This document shows positions 21,400 through 32,445 of a stretch of 64,000 nucleotides of DNA, one piece after another (positions within the stretch are counted from its first letter, which is position 1; each line of letters opens with the position of its first letter). The stretch is from positions 85,402,543 through 85,466,542 of the forward strand of contig OX465281.1 in the NCBI GenBank assembly GCA_949987705.1. Reading direction: 5' to 3'. Below the pieces are notes generated by a model. The model was not told where the DNA came from, did no database searches, and saw only the letters and a program-made list of their open reading frames with translations. The DNA comes from Thereva unica (taxonomy: Eukaryota > Arthropoda > Insecta > Diptera > Therevidae). A program made the translations under genes and the position numbers.

Positions 21400-22160
21400 T
21401 TAAATGTTTAGCTGATGGGGCGCGAATTTGCCTACCGCACCGGGCGCAAAAAAACACGCGACGGCCCTGTCCTTGACACACCTATAATATTCTCGAATCC
21501 TGAAAAATGCCTTGTCCATTAAATGGGCGTTGTGCTTGAGAACAGGGGGTAGCATAGCAATTACGGGTAAAGAAGAATTTGAAGCAAACAGAGATGTAAT
21601 AAATCGGCCTTGGATTTGCTGCCTGGTAAATTTGAATGGGAAGTTAGCTCTGATTATGCAGTGGTCCGAATTGCCGAGAATCAACTTCGACGGAGTAACT
21701 AAATAAGAAAAAAATGGATAGGTTCCTTGATCGGCAACATCAGGGGCTCTCGTGTGATGATCCACAATTTGTCGTAAATTATTGGTGTCCGCAAAGAGCT
21801 CAATTTTTTTTTACCAGAAACACTGGTTCCATTTGAGGAAGTAAGCCAGTTTACGTTGTGAGCATTCAAACACCCGCAACGATAATTTAACTCAGGATTG
21901 GACCACAAAACTCCCGAGATTTGTTCGGAAATGCATCAAATATTGAAGTGGAGACTTCGTTACTTAAGTTAGGACTTGAATAGGAAGCAGAAGAATATGA
22001 CGTGACTTCGGAAGATGATTTAAATACAATTCCGATTTTCCTAGACTGAATCCACACTAGTATTGGCTTATGATGGTTCTAGCATATGGGGCGATCCTGC
22101 TTTGTAGGATAACGGAGCCTGTTATACCCGGAACACAACATTAAACCTTGATAATTAGTG
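21400..22160 (-). pseudogene. Non-LTR retrotransposon endonuclease relic
   Basis: On the minus strand two overlapping frames carry LNAHNVNWLTSSNGTSVSG (compare the GDFNAHH motif of AP-type endonucleases), then DHHTRAPDVADQGTYPF and LGNSDHCIIRANFPF, whose SDH triad is the catalytic end of this nuclease family. Frameshifts near 21765 and 21700 and upstream stops show decay. No reverse transcriptase follows on this strand. Confidence 0.6.
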
Positions 22161-22788
22161 CACGTTGTGATATCGCCTTGTACCCGGCAGATTATGCCTT
22201 TTTTCAGTCTCCTAACATAGCTTGCTGCTCCCATATGTGCACAATTAATTTATGAATCGCTTGATGCTGCGTATGCACTCCATATTTGAGCACTTGAGAT
22301 GCTATCCGCACCCGAGAGCTTGTTGCTTTTAAGCTGATTGGTGACTGTGCTAACTTCTAGGCGGCTACATGGTGGGATTATTGGTGGACCTTTCTTCCAT
22401 TCCTCCTCCATTCAAGATGTTTTGAGGTCGCCGATAGTATTTGTAACTGGGGTGAATGTCGTCACACCATGGACTGTCTATTCGGTTCAACTACCGCGTC
22501 TGGTTGCGTCAAGTTAATGTTCCTGTCACACGAAGCATATTTAATTTACTGCCTTAAAGTCCACGATGGTAAAACCGAAAACGTTGTGTTTTGTATGACA
22601 GTTGTATTACATATCATTTTCCGGTTTTTACAAGATACCATAACCTGTCCATCGCTATTCTAAGTACAATAATCCAAAGTTGCTTTAAGAACTTAGAAAA
22701 AAATGACAATTTACTATATGTATATATTTTTTATTAGAAGTGGAACTCATTTAAGAAAACAATATTCATCTCTTCATATCAATCTCAG
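22161..22788. other. Non-coding stretch, nothing recognised
   Basis: Possibly upstream remains of the LINE relic. I see no further motif on either strand. Confidence 0.35.
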
Positions 22789-22791
22789 TAA

Positions 22792-23133
22792 AGGGGCCTA
22801 CAGACACACGACATGTTTGTCTACATGTCGATAACTAATCACGCACAGACGTAACTACATGTCGATCAACTTACCTAACGACATTATTTGGGAAAGGATT
22901 TTACCGTGATAGGTTGTGTGCGATCAGTAAAACTATGGGTTAAGGCACTAGCTTTTACACTGATGTTGAGAACCAAGTTTACAACTTCTGTACTAACACA
23001 CATGTCTCAGAAAATCAAAATATTTTGATTTTTCGTCAACTTGTTGTGGCATGTCGACAACCGGTGTACAGACGTGATAATTTGACGATTTCCAACTCAG
23101 GTTGGTAGACATGTCGTGCGTCTGTAGGCCCCT
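22792..23133. mobile_element. TAA-flanked MITE with GGGGCCTACAGAC ends
   Basis: 342 bp with inverted ends AGGGGCCTACAGACACACG and CGTGCGTCTGTAGGCCCCT and a 3-bp TAA duplication (22789-22791, 23134-23136). Its ends and central AATATTTTGATTTTT are related to the MITE at 51077-51407. It interrupts a mariner-type relic. Confidence 0.8.
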
Positions 23134-23320
23134 TAACATCGCTTTTCAATTCAAATTCGCGAATAATACGACATACAGCCGATTTAGTTGGTACTCTACT
23201 TCCCAAAAGTTCTTGCAATTCTTTTATGGTGTGTGATTGACGACTGATTTCGATAAAATGTCTTAACTATTAAAACACGTTCACTTACGGATAATCCACC
23301 CATAATTTTCGCCTTACAGT
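23134..23320 (-). pseudogene. Mariner-superfamily transposase, N-terminal relic
   Basis: Minus strand reads MGGLSVSERVLIVKTFYRNQ near 23300, then with a shift IKELQELLGSRVPTKSAVCR and REFELKSDV. This is the helix-turn-helix start of a mariner-type transposase. It stops at the MITE boundary; no catalytic part was found on the other side. Confidence 0.55.
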
Positions 23321-23416
23321 CCTTGAATTGCAGATGACAAAACTAACCTCCAAATATGACATGTCAAAGTCGTAAACTTTCGCATAAAACAACAAATATA
23401 AATTGTTAAGTGGTGC

Positions 23417-23422
23417 TTTATT
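23417..23422 (-). terminator. Likely polyadenylation signal of robl
   Basis: AATAAA on the minus strand about 130 bp after the robl stop codon, in AT-rich sequence. Other A/T-rich alternatives exist nearby. Confidence 0.45.
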
Positions 23423-23548
23423 AATATACTATGTAAAAAAACAAATATAAATAAATTTTGTGATTTAGTCACTCAAACTCTACCTGTGTAGAAATTGCAA
23501 AAAAAAATTTAATTTAGATAAGGAAAACTTGTTGGGTGTCTAGGTTGA

Positions 23549-24099
23549 TTAATCAGTTGGATTTTGGATTACAATTAGAATAAATTCCTTATCTGGTGCT
23601 ACCATAATTTCATGCTTCTTAGATCTCAGCCTAAGGAATGTTAAATCATTAGAAGGATCCAAATCTCGGACAACACTTCGAGCTTTGTCAGCAAGCTGAC
23701 TCATTAGTCCTGCATACTGAACCGTTGTAGTGTTGTCCAAAGTGCTTTTAACAGGTATTCCTAAAAAAATCCACTTGTAAATAAATATTTTAATAGTTTG
23801 TGTAATCTGTATGTTAAACGCTATTGACGATTTGCTAAATCGATTATCGACTTAACAAAATAATAAGAGATGGAACTATACTTAAATAAAGATAATATAT
23901 TGTTATAAATGAAACAAGCTAAATTTCTTTCATGAATTAATAATTGTTTGGTGATATTACCTTCAATATTGACAACTATTGTTCCGACAACACCCTTGTG
24001 GGACTGAATACGTTTTAAAGTTTCCTCAACTTCCTGAGACTAGATGAAAAATTATTAAACAAATTGTTGAAACCCTTAATTAAAATATGTTTTTACCAT
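23549..24099 (-). CDS. robl: Dynein light chain roadblock-type (DYNLRB), 97 aa, three coding exons
   Basis: Light chain of cytoplasmic dynein that dimerises and binds the intermediate chain for microtubule transport. Coding exons on the minus strand are 24099-24097 (only the ATG), 24039-23961 and 23760-23549. All splice sites are GT/AG: donors GTAAAA and GTAATA, acceptors ATCTAG and TTTTAG. The joined frame is exactly 98 codons with the stop, the family length. It starts [19 protein letters not shown], continues [19 protein letters not shown] and ends with IQNPTD. I recall the fly and vertebrate protein as nearly the same. No damage is seen. It is the only clearly intact host gene here. A MITE sits about 340 bp upstream of its ATG. 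Confidence 0.95.
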
Positions 24100-24439
24100 G
24101 TCTAACAAATATTATCTGCAAATTAATCACAAAGAATGTAACGTGAAAAATATAATAAACTTCACCAACTTGACAGCGATCGAACGAGAAAACACACCTA
24201 CGAAAAACTAAGGCTACTGCCACTGAGAATCGCTGTATTAAATACTTCTCTGGGTTTTCGTTTAAAGGCTCGAGCACAGTTCCAAACCCCGAAAGCTGCA
24301 AAGTAATGTAGGGGTGACACTTTTAATTCATGTCATTTTTAGGTATGATTCCAATCATGGATCCAATAAAAAACCTAGCCTACCGTAAAGCCTAGTATGG
24401 AGTTCAAACGGAATTCCGTTTAGCATTTTTGCAATTTAA
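24100..24439. promoter_or_regulatory. Upstream region and probable 5' UTR of robl
   Basis: The sequence before the start codon should contain the 5' UTR and promoter. I cannot place a TATA box or initiator with confidence. Another transposon lies just beyond. Confidence 0.35.
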
Positions 24440-24866
24440 GCTGGAAACAGATTGAACGTTCATAAGCGTTCGTCAGCGCTGTGAAATGTCAAAAGACGTT
24501 CTTAACGTCGGGCGTAAACACATTGAACGGTGATCAGAGCTCGCATGCGCTGACAAACTTGATGCTTAAAAATAATTTAATGTAACATTTAAAATAAATT
24601 AAAATAAAATAATAAAAAAAAAACACTTTCTTTTTAAATTATAAAACATTAAATAAAAAAAACAACCCAAATTGACAATCACAACTGCCAGAAACGTCAA
24701 ACAACGCTGAACTACGTCCATCAGAATAGAAATTGAGTCTATTCCAGCGCTGATGAACGCTGATAACCGTGCAATCTGTTCACTACATTATGTTATGTGT
24801 ATTCATTTTCATTTTGACATATCTCAACGCTGATGAACGCTTATAAAGGTTCAATCTGTTTCCAGC
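24440..24866. mobile_element. MITE upstream of robl
   Basis: 427 bp with inverted ends GCTGGAAACAGATTGAACG and GGTTCAATCTGTTTCCAGC, flanked by TTTAA (24435-24439 and 24867-24871). Repeats of AACGCTGATGAACG occur inside. Non-coding; superfamily not assigned. Confidence 0.75.
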
Positions 24867-25757
24867 TTTAATTCTACACGGAAAAATTAGTCTGGAAAAT
24901 ATTGTGGAGAAAAAGTATAAAGTTCACTCTTAAGGGCCTGTGCCAATTTGTATGAAAAACGCATTTCAGTTTTACAATTCATTTTTCGAAGGTTTGTGTC
25001 TTTGGAAATGTAAGGATATTTTTGAATTGTAGGGAAATTTTATGCAAACATTCGTTTGACAGTTAATTAATATTCAATAATTTTATTGTGCAAGATAAAA
25101 ACTAAATGAACACAAAAGGCTTGCATTTGGGTTAAATACTACCACTTCTTGTTACTGAAAATGTGTAGGACATTTAAGAACGATATGAGTGAAATATATG
25201 GCCCTATTGTGTTATTGTATCTTAAACTGCTCGACATATTAGTTGAGTCCATTTCTAATTATTGGAGAACAATTGTGTAATTCTTGCAATTTTCAGTGCA
25301 CGATTCTCCTCGCGTTTATACATAAAAGGCTGATTCTGCTACACCGTAGAACGTTGCAGTATATGTACACCAAAATAATAAAATTAATACCAAGTTTCGT
25401 AAAAGAATTGATTCATTTTTTTAAAAGATTTGAAAATATGTACATAACTGCTACTTGCATTCCACCCCTACTTCATAGATGCTAATGAAGCTCTTCCATT
25501 TCAATCATTTTAAAACATAAAACAGCGTGGTCCAAGGCTGTTTTAAAATAAATTATTAAAAAAATTACAAATTGCAAATGTTGTTGTCATCCATATTTTC
25601 AAATAATAATATCAATTGTCAAATGAAATGCGAGAAATGTATTTTGGCACACTTTGTAATTTCGAAGTGTCTATGGTGAAAGTAGCAAATTCGGAATTGT
25701 ATTTTGGCACCCACCCTAAATTCAATTGACAATAATATTTACCTTTGTAATTTATAG
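24867..25757. other. AT-rich stretch, nothing firm
   Basis: Contains two copies of TGTATTTTGGCAC (25638, 25699) about 60 bp apart but no complete element and no gene. Confidence 0.35.
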
Positions 25758-26072
25758 GGCGTGTGCGAATACTGGCTAAAGCCTTTTGCCTTCCCTTTAA
25801 AATGCATGTAAAAACCCCTGGAAAATTTTGCTTTCAGCACGGCAAAATTTTGACAGCGCAAAGCAGTACTCTGTTCGGGCAAAAATTTGTCACAATAATC
25901 ATACTTTCAAGATTTTCTAATAGAGGGAATTTCTTATTGCGGAGACTTTTATTTGTCAAATGTTTGCCTCCAGAAATTATCTGGTCATTTTTTGTTGGCA
26001 AAAAACTTGGTGATACAAATGCACTTCAGTGTCTACAGTTGGCGTATGGTCCTAGTAGTCGGACAGTTAAAA

Positions 26073-27054
26073 ATGGAGGAGGATTATTTATTTGATGGTG
26101 ATAAATATGGTGATGGTGATAAATATTACTACGGAATGCAGAATGTGACTGACGTCCTAGATGAAATTGAGGAAATACCTGACACAAAAGGTACCTCAAT
26201 TTTGAAAAAGCAGCGTCCCAGGAAAGGCACCACGAATTGCAAGGAAACAAAAGTTTTTCTTGAAGTCATGAGAGGGTTTCCAGTGCTTTACGATTTGAGC
26301 AATAAATCACATTGCAGTGCTCAACAAACAGCGAAAGCTTGGAAAGATATAAGTAAAATTATGAATAAAACAGGTAAACTCATAATATATTCTTAATAAA
26401 ATATGCGGTAAAGTAAAGCTTTTTTTTACTTCGTTTGATGAGTGCAAGAGTAATTGGAGTTCTTTGAGAGCAAAACGAAGATATGTTATGAAAGGCAAAG
26501 GTAAACAGAAGAAATCTGGAGATGCCGGAGGAGAAGTTATGGATGAAGTGATTATTGATGATGAAGCAGACGGGGAGGTTGATGTAGATTTGGCGAAGGA
26601 GATGGATTTTGTACCTGATATATCACAAAAGAGGACGTATGTTTTCAACAATGTTAATCCATTTTCCTACATATTTTATTTCACAGATCTTTTCAGTCTC
26701 ATAAAAAGGAAGACTCAGAAAAAGAAGCTCTTCATACAATTATGTAAGTTTTATTTTATAAACCGAATTAACGTTGCATTACAAGGGCTCATTTTTTAGC
26801 GACCAGGACCATCTAGATGTAGTTTACGTGACTCGACAGCACAAAGTCTCTCACAATTGGCTGAATCTATTACAATGCTAGTAGATAACGAAAGAACGTC
26901 AGCAAAAGAAGAAGCTACATCTCAGCTAAAAAATCATGTTATGTTTGCGGCCATGGATAAAATTATGGAGAATATGCCAGAACCCACTGTGGAGGATTTA
27001 TTTATAAATTTCTTAAATATTTTACATAATAAAAAAAGGGAATTAAATTTATAA
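26073..27054 (+). CDS. MADF/BESS accessory protein of Harbinger, several exons
   Basis: A DNA-binding partner that many Harbinger elements encode, thought to bring the transposase to the nucleus and the element ends. ATG at 26073 (MEEDYLFDG). Exon 1 carries KVFLEVMRGFPVLYDLSN and AKAWKDISKIMNKTG and ends at a CAG|GTAAAC donor (26373/26374). The next exon near 26430-26635 carries CKSNWSSLRAKRRYVMKGK and an acidic stretch. The last exon (about 26810-27054) has a BESS-like end with AAMDKIMENMPEPTVEDLF. MADF Trp residues and a C-terminal BESS fit. Exon edges in the middle are uncertain. It looks less damaged than the transposase it faces. Confidence 0.65.
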
Positions 27055-27398
27055 AATAAAAAATACATTTGGGAAAATTAATAAAATATATATTGGAAGC
27101 CTTATAAAATGTACAAAACTTTGTTTTATTTTACACCTGCTGACATTCTTTGCCAGGGTACTGCTCCTGCTGTGCAGCAATAATTCTTTAATTTCTCTCT
27201 TGTGATTTTTCCTATCTCAGAATATCGACCTCGACATGGTGGCATTTTAGAGCGCATCAGTGAATCATAGGGAACTAGTTTCCTCCAATCACCATTAAAC
27301 TTCCATCTTCCTTTGATATGTCTGCATAATTTACAGGGCAATGACCTGTCCTGTTGACGTCCAATAGATAATTGTGCAATAAGCAGCATGCGATTATA

Positions 27399-28545
27399 CT
27401 GCTCTATCGGGAACTCCGCATGGAATCGAATTTTTGCGGAGAAAATCCGAATCAGCAACATCATCGGGAATTCCGCACGGAATAAATAATTTTTTTTTGA
27501 TATGTTAACCCTATTTTGGTTTTTCGAAATAAGCTGTGTTATGTCAAAACAACTATTTTGTATACTTCAGCCAGGATGACTTTTGGCGGATGAGGAACAT
27601 GAGATGAATTTACGGATTCTTCGAATAGAGCGGAAGTTATTGAAAAGCCTGTTTAATCCGTTTGATTTGCCGGATATAGCGTGTGCAGTTTAAACATTAT
27701 TTATATGAAATATTTAATCAGTTTGTTTTGTTGTTTAGTTTTAAGAAAAACTTTCGGTTAAATAAGTCTGCTTTTAAATATGTTCTGGAACAGTTGGATA
27801 GTGAACTTCCATCAACAGTGAAATCATTTGGGATCACAGCTAAGGAAAAGCTTTGTGTATTTTTGCGCTTTGTGGCAGAAGGTAGTTATCAACATGGAAT
27901 TGGCCAAGATTATGGTATAGTTTTAGCACAGTCATCAGTTTCTGAATGCATTTCGCATGTATTGAACATATTAGAAAAAAAACTGTGTTATGATGACAAC
28001 GTTAACGAAATTGATCTAAATTCAAGTTTGCAGAATTAGGCTCGTAGAATACGTAATAATATAATGAACTCTCTTGTAATAATATAAATAAAATGAAAAC
28101 AATTTGAAAAATATTTGGTTTTTATTCAAGAACAATAAATTCAATTTTCATAGGTACTTAAAAAAATTAAAAACATTCCATAATTAACTGAAATTCTTAT
28201 ATATCACAAAAAAAATTGAGTCCTACTCAAATAAAACAATTATTTACAACATGGGTGTTTTGAATTTCCAAACCATTCGTTGTTTTAGACATTATTACTA
28301 ACTAACAAAACTTTCTCCGCTTCAATTTCACAACGGATGATAAATCGAATGAAATGTCATTTCCAGCGGAGTTGCCGATGACAATTACAATGGAATTTTA
28401 ATTTCGAAAATTTTCTCCGTTCCGCTGGAGTTGCCGATGTGATAAGAATCGAATGGAAAAATAATGGAATTAAAGCGGAGTTCCCGATGTGAAAAGGATG
28501 GAATCGAAACAAAATCGAATTAAAGCGGAGTTCCCGATAGAGCAG
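27399..28545 (+). mobile_element. Internally deleted Harbinger inserted in another Harbinger's transposase gene
   Basis: 1147 bp with inverted ends CTGCTCTATCGGGAACTCCGC-type (left) and GCGGAGTTCCCGATAGAGCAG-type (right) and a 3-bp ATA duplication (27396-27398, 28546-28548). Near both ends the motif GGAGTT(C/G)CCGATG or its inverse is repeated several times (27440-27475; 28355-28545), as expected of transposase-binding subterminal repeats. Its body is a shortened copy of the family at 1-1869. Confidence 0.85.
27604..28039 (+). pseudogene. HARBI1-like transposase deletion derivative
   Basis: ATG at 27604 opens RILRIERKLLKSLFNPFDLP, then an intron-like gap, then NKSAFKYVLEQL and the helix-turn-helix region FVAEGSYQHGIGQDYGIVLAQ. 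From about 27985 it jumps to the C-terminal tail (DDNVNEIDLNSSLQN). The whole catalytic domain is missing. The tail also has a stop (TAG) where the relic at 640 has GAG. Confidence 0.75.
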
Positions 28546-29712
28546 ATAATTTTTTTAGCGCGTTCAGGTCTACAAAACATTGTTCTTTTTAAACATTGCC
28601 ATTTAGTGCAAAGTATGCCAAACGCATTCTCTACGAATCTGCGAGCCCTGTTCAATCTATAGTTAAAAATACATTCTTCTTCAGTGAGTTGTGCTTTTCT
28701 CTTTGATGTATATGGCTTCATCATTCTCTTTCCTAATGCAAATGCTCCATCTCTTACGAAGAAAAAAGGAATTGACTCTCCATTTATTGAAGTGTTAGAT
28801 GGGAAATCAATATCATCTGATATAACTTTTTTTTCCAAAATCTGACGATAAAAAATATTAGCGTCGCCTTCGCTTCCAAAAGCACCTATGTCAAGGTAAG
28901 TAAATTTATATTTCGCATCAGCTACAGCAAGTAAAACGACGGAAAAGAAACCTTGCTATCAAGGATTTAAAGCTGTCTTTAGCAAACAGCTAACAACAAA
29001 ACAAACTAACAAAAACACTTATAATTTTACCTTAATTGTAAAATAAACTGCCAGATGCGGCTGGTGCTTTAATAGCTACATGTTTTCCGTCTATAGCTCC
29101 TGTGCAGTTTGGAAAATTCCAACGAGCATAGAATTCACTGGCGATATTTTCGAATGAATGAGAATCCATCTTTGGCAAATTATCTTTAAATTCTTCGCTT
29201 ATGGCATCGCAAATTGTATCAATAATTACCCCGAAATGTTGTTTACTAATTCTATATGTTGATGTCATATGCCTCTGAAGGGTGCCAGAAGCTAAATACC
29301 TACAAAAACGGACAATAATATAAAACGTTGTAACAAAATCAAATTACAATTACTCAATCGCAGATGCAAATTTTTGCTTAGGTGATATTTCATCAGTTCT
29401 TGTGTGCCTTTTCGGTTGAAGGCGCTCCTTCAATCGCAGAAATAAATTTTCCAACGTATTGACATCCATATGAAAACTTTCTGTAAAAGTTACAGTATGC
29501 TTTTTCATATCATTAAACTAAAATAAGAAGTTATATAAAGAACATTATAAAATAAAATTTCAAATATTTACGTCTTTAAAAAATCTTCCTTTCACATTTC
29601 CTTCTGTTAAATATGGATTGATCCTGTATGAAGGAAGCTTTTAAACTTGCTTCTTTCTCAAATAGCCAATTTACAGAGCAATGCACCCGTATATTATTAT
29701 TTTTTTCGTCCT

Positions 29713-30056
29713 TGTTGCGGGCATGTGACCATGTCCTCACAAAAGCTCATGGTCATGCTCACAGAAAGGGACGCGAACGCACCCACGCAAAATACGCAAG
29801 GTCGAACGGAAAAAGCTACCACACTTCCCTTCTTCTCATGGGACATCAACGAGAGCAGACGTGTGACTAGCTGAGCCGACTGTGACTAAGCACAAGTAAG
29901 CTATCGTGAATAAAGGAAATCTAAATTGAGAAGCCGAGTTTCCATTTAATCAATCCTTCTTCCTTCATTTAAATATATTCGCTCTAATTATTAAGTGGAC
30001 TGGCCCGTGAAAAGATGTCCAACGGGGCGGACTAATAAACCACGAGGCCGGCTACA
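29713..30056 (+). repeat. 5' LTR of CsRn1-A
   Basis: 344 bp with ends TGTTGCGGGC and GGCCGGCTACA. It holds AATAAA near 29910. Same sequence as 44377-44720. Confidence 0.93.
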
Positions 30057-30057
30057 A

Positions 30058-30070
30058 TGGTGACCCCGAC
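30058..30070 (+). promoter_or_regulatory. Primer-binding site of CsRn1-A (tRNA-Trp)
   Basis: TGGTGACCCCGAC one base after the LTR is complementary to the 3' end of tRNA-Trp with CCA. Confidence 0.8.
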
Positions 30071-31489
30071 GGAGCACTTTCAACAAAAAGCCTGCAAAAT
30101 TTGAGATAGTCAAAAAAAATTCTAAAACATAATAATTTAATTCTGGTAAAAAACAACATAAAACAACAATTCTTTTCATTTATCGCCCATAAAAAGAAGA
30201 AGGACATAAATAGGCATCAAAATTTTCAAAATAAAAAGCCTTAAAACACATTTTTATATTTTTTCGTGCATTGTACAAACTGAAGATAACCTAAATAAAA
30301 ATTCATAAAAATCATTCATTCTTCCGTCAAAATAAAATTCTTGATAACCATTTTTAAAATAAGTGCGTCAATACATTAACAAATACAACGCAAAAAAAAA
30401 AAAATAAATTTAATTCAAAGAAAGCAAAATTTTATAAAAAAAACATAAAACAAAATAGTTATGAACAAGGGCTGAAACAATAGCCCAGCAACAGAAATCA
30501 ACCAGTTATTGTGCGCGAAGTACCGTAGTGAGTCACGAAACAAGCAGATCTCGTGAAAAATGAGGTGTATCACAATAATTTTAAAATAACTAGTGATCGA
30601 AAAAATAAAAAGTGTTATGTGACATTAAAAACAAAATCATTAACAATGACAATAACACTAAAATAAACAAGAAATCAGTAATAAAAAATGTTCTAGCTAA
30701 TATATTCTAAATCAGCATAACTTAAATCCAAACAATCAACAAAGTGCTAAATATGTGATTAACGTTATGAATCTATGAATTTATGTGCATTAAATATAAC
30801 GAGAATATAATCAAAAATGTAACTGCAAAGATAATACTTCAACAACATTTGGGAAGAACATCTATACATAGGATTAGCAATACAATACATTTTTATATAA
30901 GGATTCGGAATAAAAGTAGTTTTTGCTTTAATTAAATAAATAAAACCAATAAAATATTTGATAATATAATTTATTAAATTTAGAATTCATTTTTAGGACT
31001 ACAATAACAACATATATGCAATATGTATATAAAAATAATATGGAGATGGACACATCAGGACAAACAAAAGAAACAATTAGCACGAACAAGGAAAACAATA
31101 AAATAAAAATTCAGTATAAACATTAGAATCATAATCATAATCAGTGAGTACAAAACAACCTTCTTTACCGTTGAACAAAATTAATACATAAAGTAATTAA
31201 TATACAAATTTTTATACTCAATTTTAAAACATTTCACTAACAACATAATTAATTTAATTGTAATAATAATATAAAAGAAGAACATCTCACTCTGAAGCTC
31301 AAAATAATGGTCCAAAATAAACAAAAACTAACACATTTTTATTTTCGCGAAAAGGCGGGATCGAGGTTACCTGTTTTAAAAAAATAAATAAATGAATAAA
31401 TAAATAAAAATTAAATTACCCTAACACCAATTGTGAAAAATAAAATTAATTCGTCTGCAAGTAGGACAGTAGAAAACTAAATTTTAAAA
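30071..31489 (+). other. Long AT-rich leader of CsRn1-A
   Basis: About 1.4 kb between primer-binding site and gag, very A-rich on the plus strand, with no ORF. A poly-A rich leader of this size also occurs in the second CsRn1 copy. Confidence 0.6.
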
Positions 31490-32445
31490 ATGTCAGAAGA
31501 ACAGGCCAATGGAAGTCAATCTAATTCAGTAGATGCCACTAGCCAACAAGAAACTCCTGGCACTGCAAAGGTTAACCCCAGTCTTTTTCCTGAAGGATTA
31601 TTTCCAACTATGGCAGCCTCATTAAAAATACCACCTTTCTGGAACCATCGGCCGGACCTATGGTTTTTGCAGGTGGAAACACAATTTCGTGTAAAAGGGA
31701 TAACTGTCTCAAACACAAAATATGACCACCTTGTAGCTTCACTACCACCCGAAACAATGGAAGTGGTAGCTGATATTTTGCTCAATCCACCGGTGCTAAA
31801 CAAATATGAAAATTTGAAAGCACATCTTCTCAATCGAAGCCAAGACTCGGAAGAGCGAAGGCTCGATGACTTGTTACATAAGGTAGAGATTGGTAACTAC
31901 AAGCCGTCGGAATTATTCCGTCATATGGAATCACTTGCAGCCACAAATAGTCTGGTAAATAGGAAATTATTAAAAAAATTATGGATGAACAAGCTTCCAA
32001 GCAATACTCAAGCCTGCTTGATAGCCATTGAGTCATCAACAGAACCAGATGAACTATTTACTATCGCAGATAGAATTCACGACACCACGACGACAGCACA
32101 AATTTCGTCGTTGCAACAAGGTAACAATTATAACCCAAATCCCATTTTCAATAACCCACACGTCTGTAACGTAGACAAGCTACAAGAAGCAATCGAGGAC
32201 CTATCAAATAGACTTGATCGCATGGGACAAGATTAACTAGACCCATGAACAGAACATCTTCCAATAATCGTTTAGCCGAAAGACAAAACTCGCGATCACC
32301 TTCTTTACGAAATGTCTGCTGGTATCATACTAACTTCAAAGCGAGAGCTAAAAAGTGTAACCCTCCATGTAGATTTTCAACCAAAAACAGGAATAACCAA
32401 GATAATACCAGAACAACCAATAGTATTCACAACCAAAAAAACTAA
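31490..32445 (+). pseudogene. CsRn1-A gag, one frameshift
   Basis: Structural protein for particle assembly and RNA binding. The first frame (31490-32236, 248 codons) starts MSEEQANGSQ and has the capsid block PPFWNHRPDLWFLQVETQF. A 1-nt slip between about 32200 and 32245 moves the frame, and the second frame ends at a TAA (32443-32445). That part holds the finger CWYHTNFKARAKKCNPPC, a CX2HX9CX3C pattern rather than the usual CCHC knuckle. The same finger occurs in the second copy. A -1 slippery site lies at its stop. Confidence 0.85.
32436..32442 (+). promoter_or_regulatory. Candidate -1 ribosomal frameshift site A_AAA_AAC
   Basis: The heptamer AAAAAAC lies exactly in the gag frame (codons AAA AAC) immediately before the gag TAA. 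A -1 slip there enters the pol frame at CTA, which is open through the protease. This is the classic arrangement for making Gag-Pol. No pseudoknot was folded. Confidence 0.6.

Larger units (their letters stand above)
27126..29650 (-). pseudogene. PIF/Harbinger transposase, multi-exon, interrupted
   Basis: Minus-strand exons: 29650-29572 (INPYLTEGNVKGRFFKD), 29505-29351 (HTRTDEISPKQKF), 29310-29032 with the catalytic CTGAIDGKHVAIKAP and SGSLFYN, 28955-28546 with VVLLAVADAKYKF, DIGAFG and a REFVENAFG-like block (RRFVENAFGIL), then after the insertion 27395-27126 with CCLLHN and GAVPWQ. These are the motifs of HARBI1-type DDE nucleases in order. It is broken by the 1147-bp element at 27399 and a frameshift near 27290. 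Removing that insertion with one ATA copy keeps the frame across the site. Confidence 0.8.

Noticed and set aside
25953..26072. Upstream extension of the MADF frame as the true N-terminus
   Set aside because: Hydrophobic and unlike MADF proteins; the ATG at 26073 followed by an acidic start fits better.
30058..30070. tRNA-like strings near LTRs read as tRNA genes
   Set aside because: Only the last 13-18 bases of the tRNA complement are present at these places, so they are primer-binding sites.
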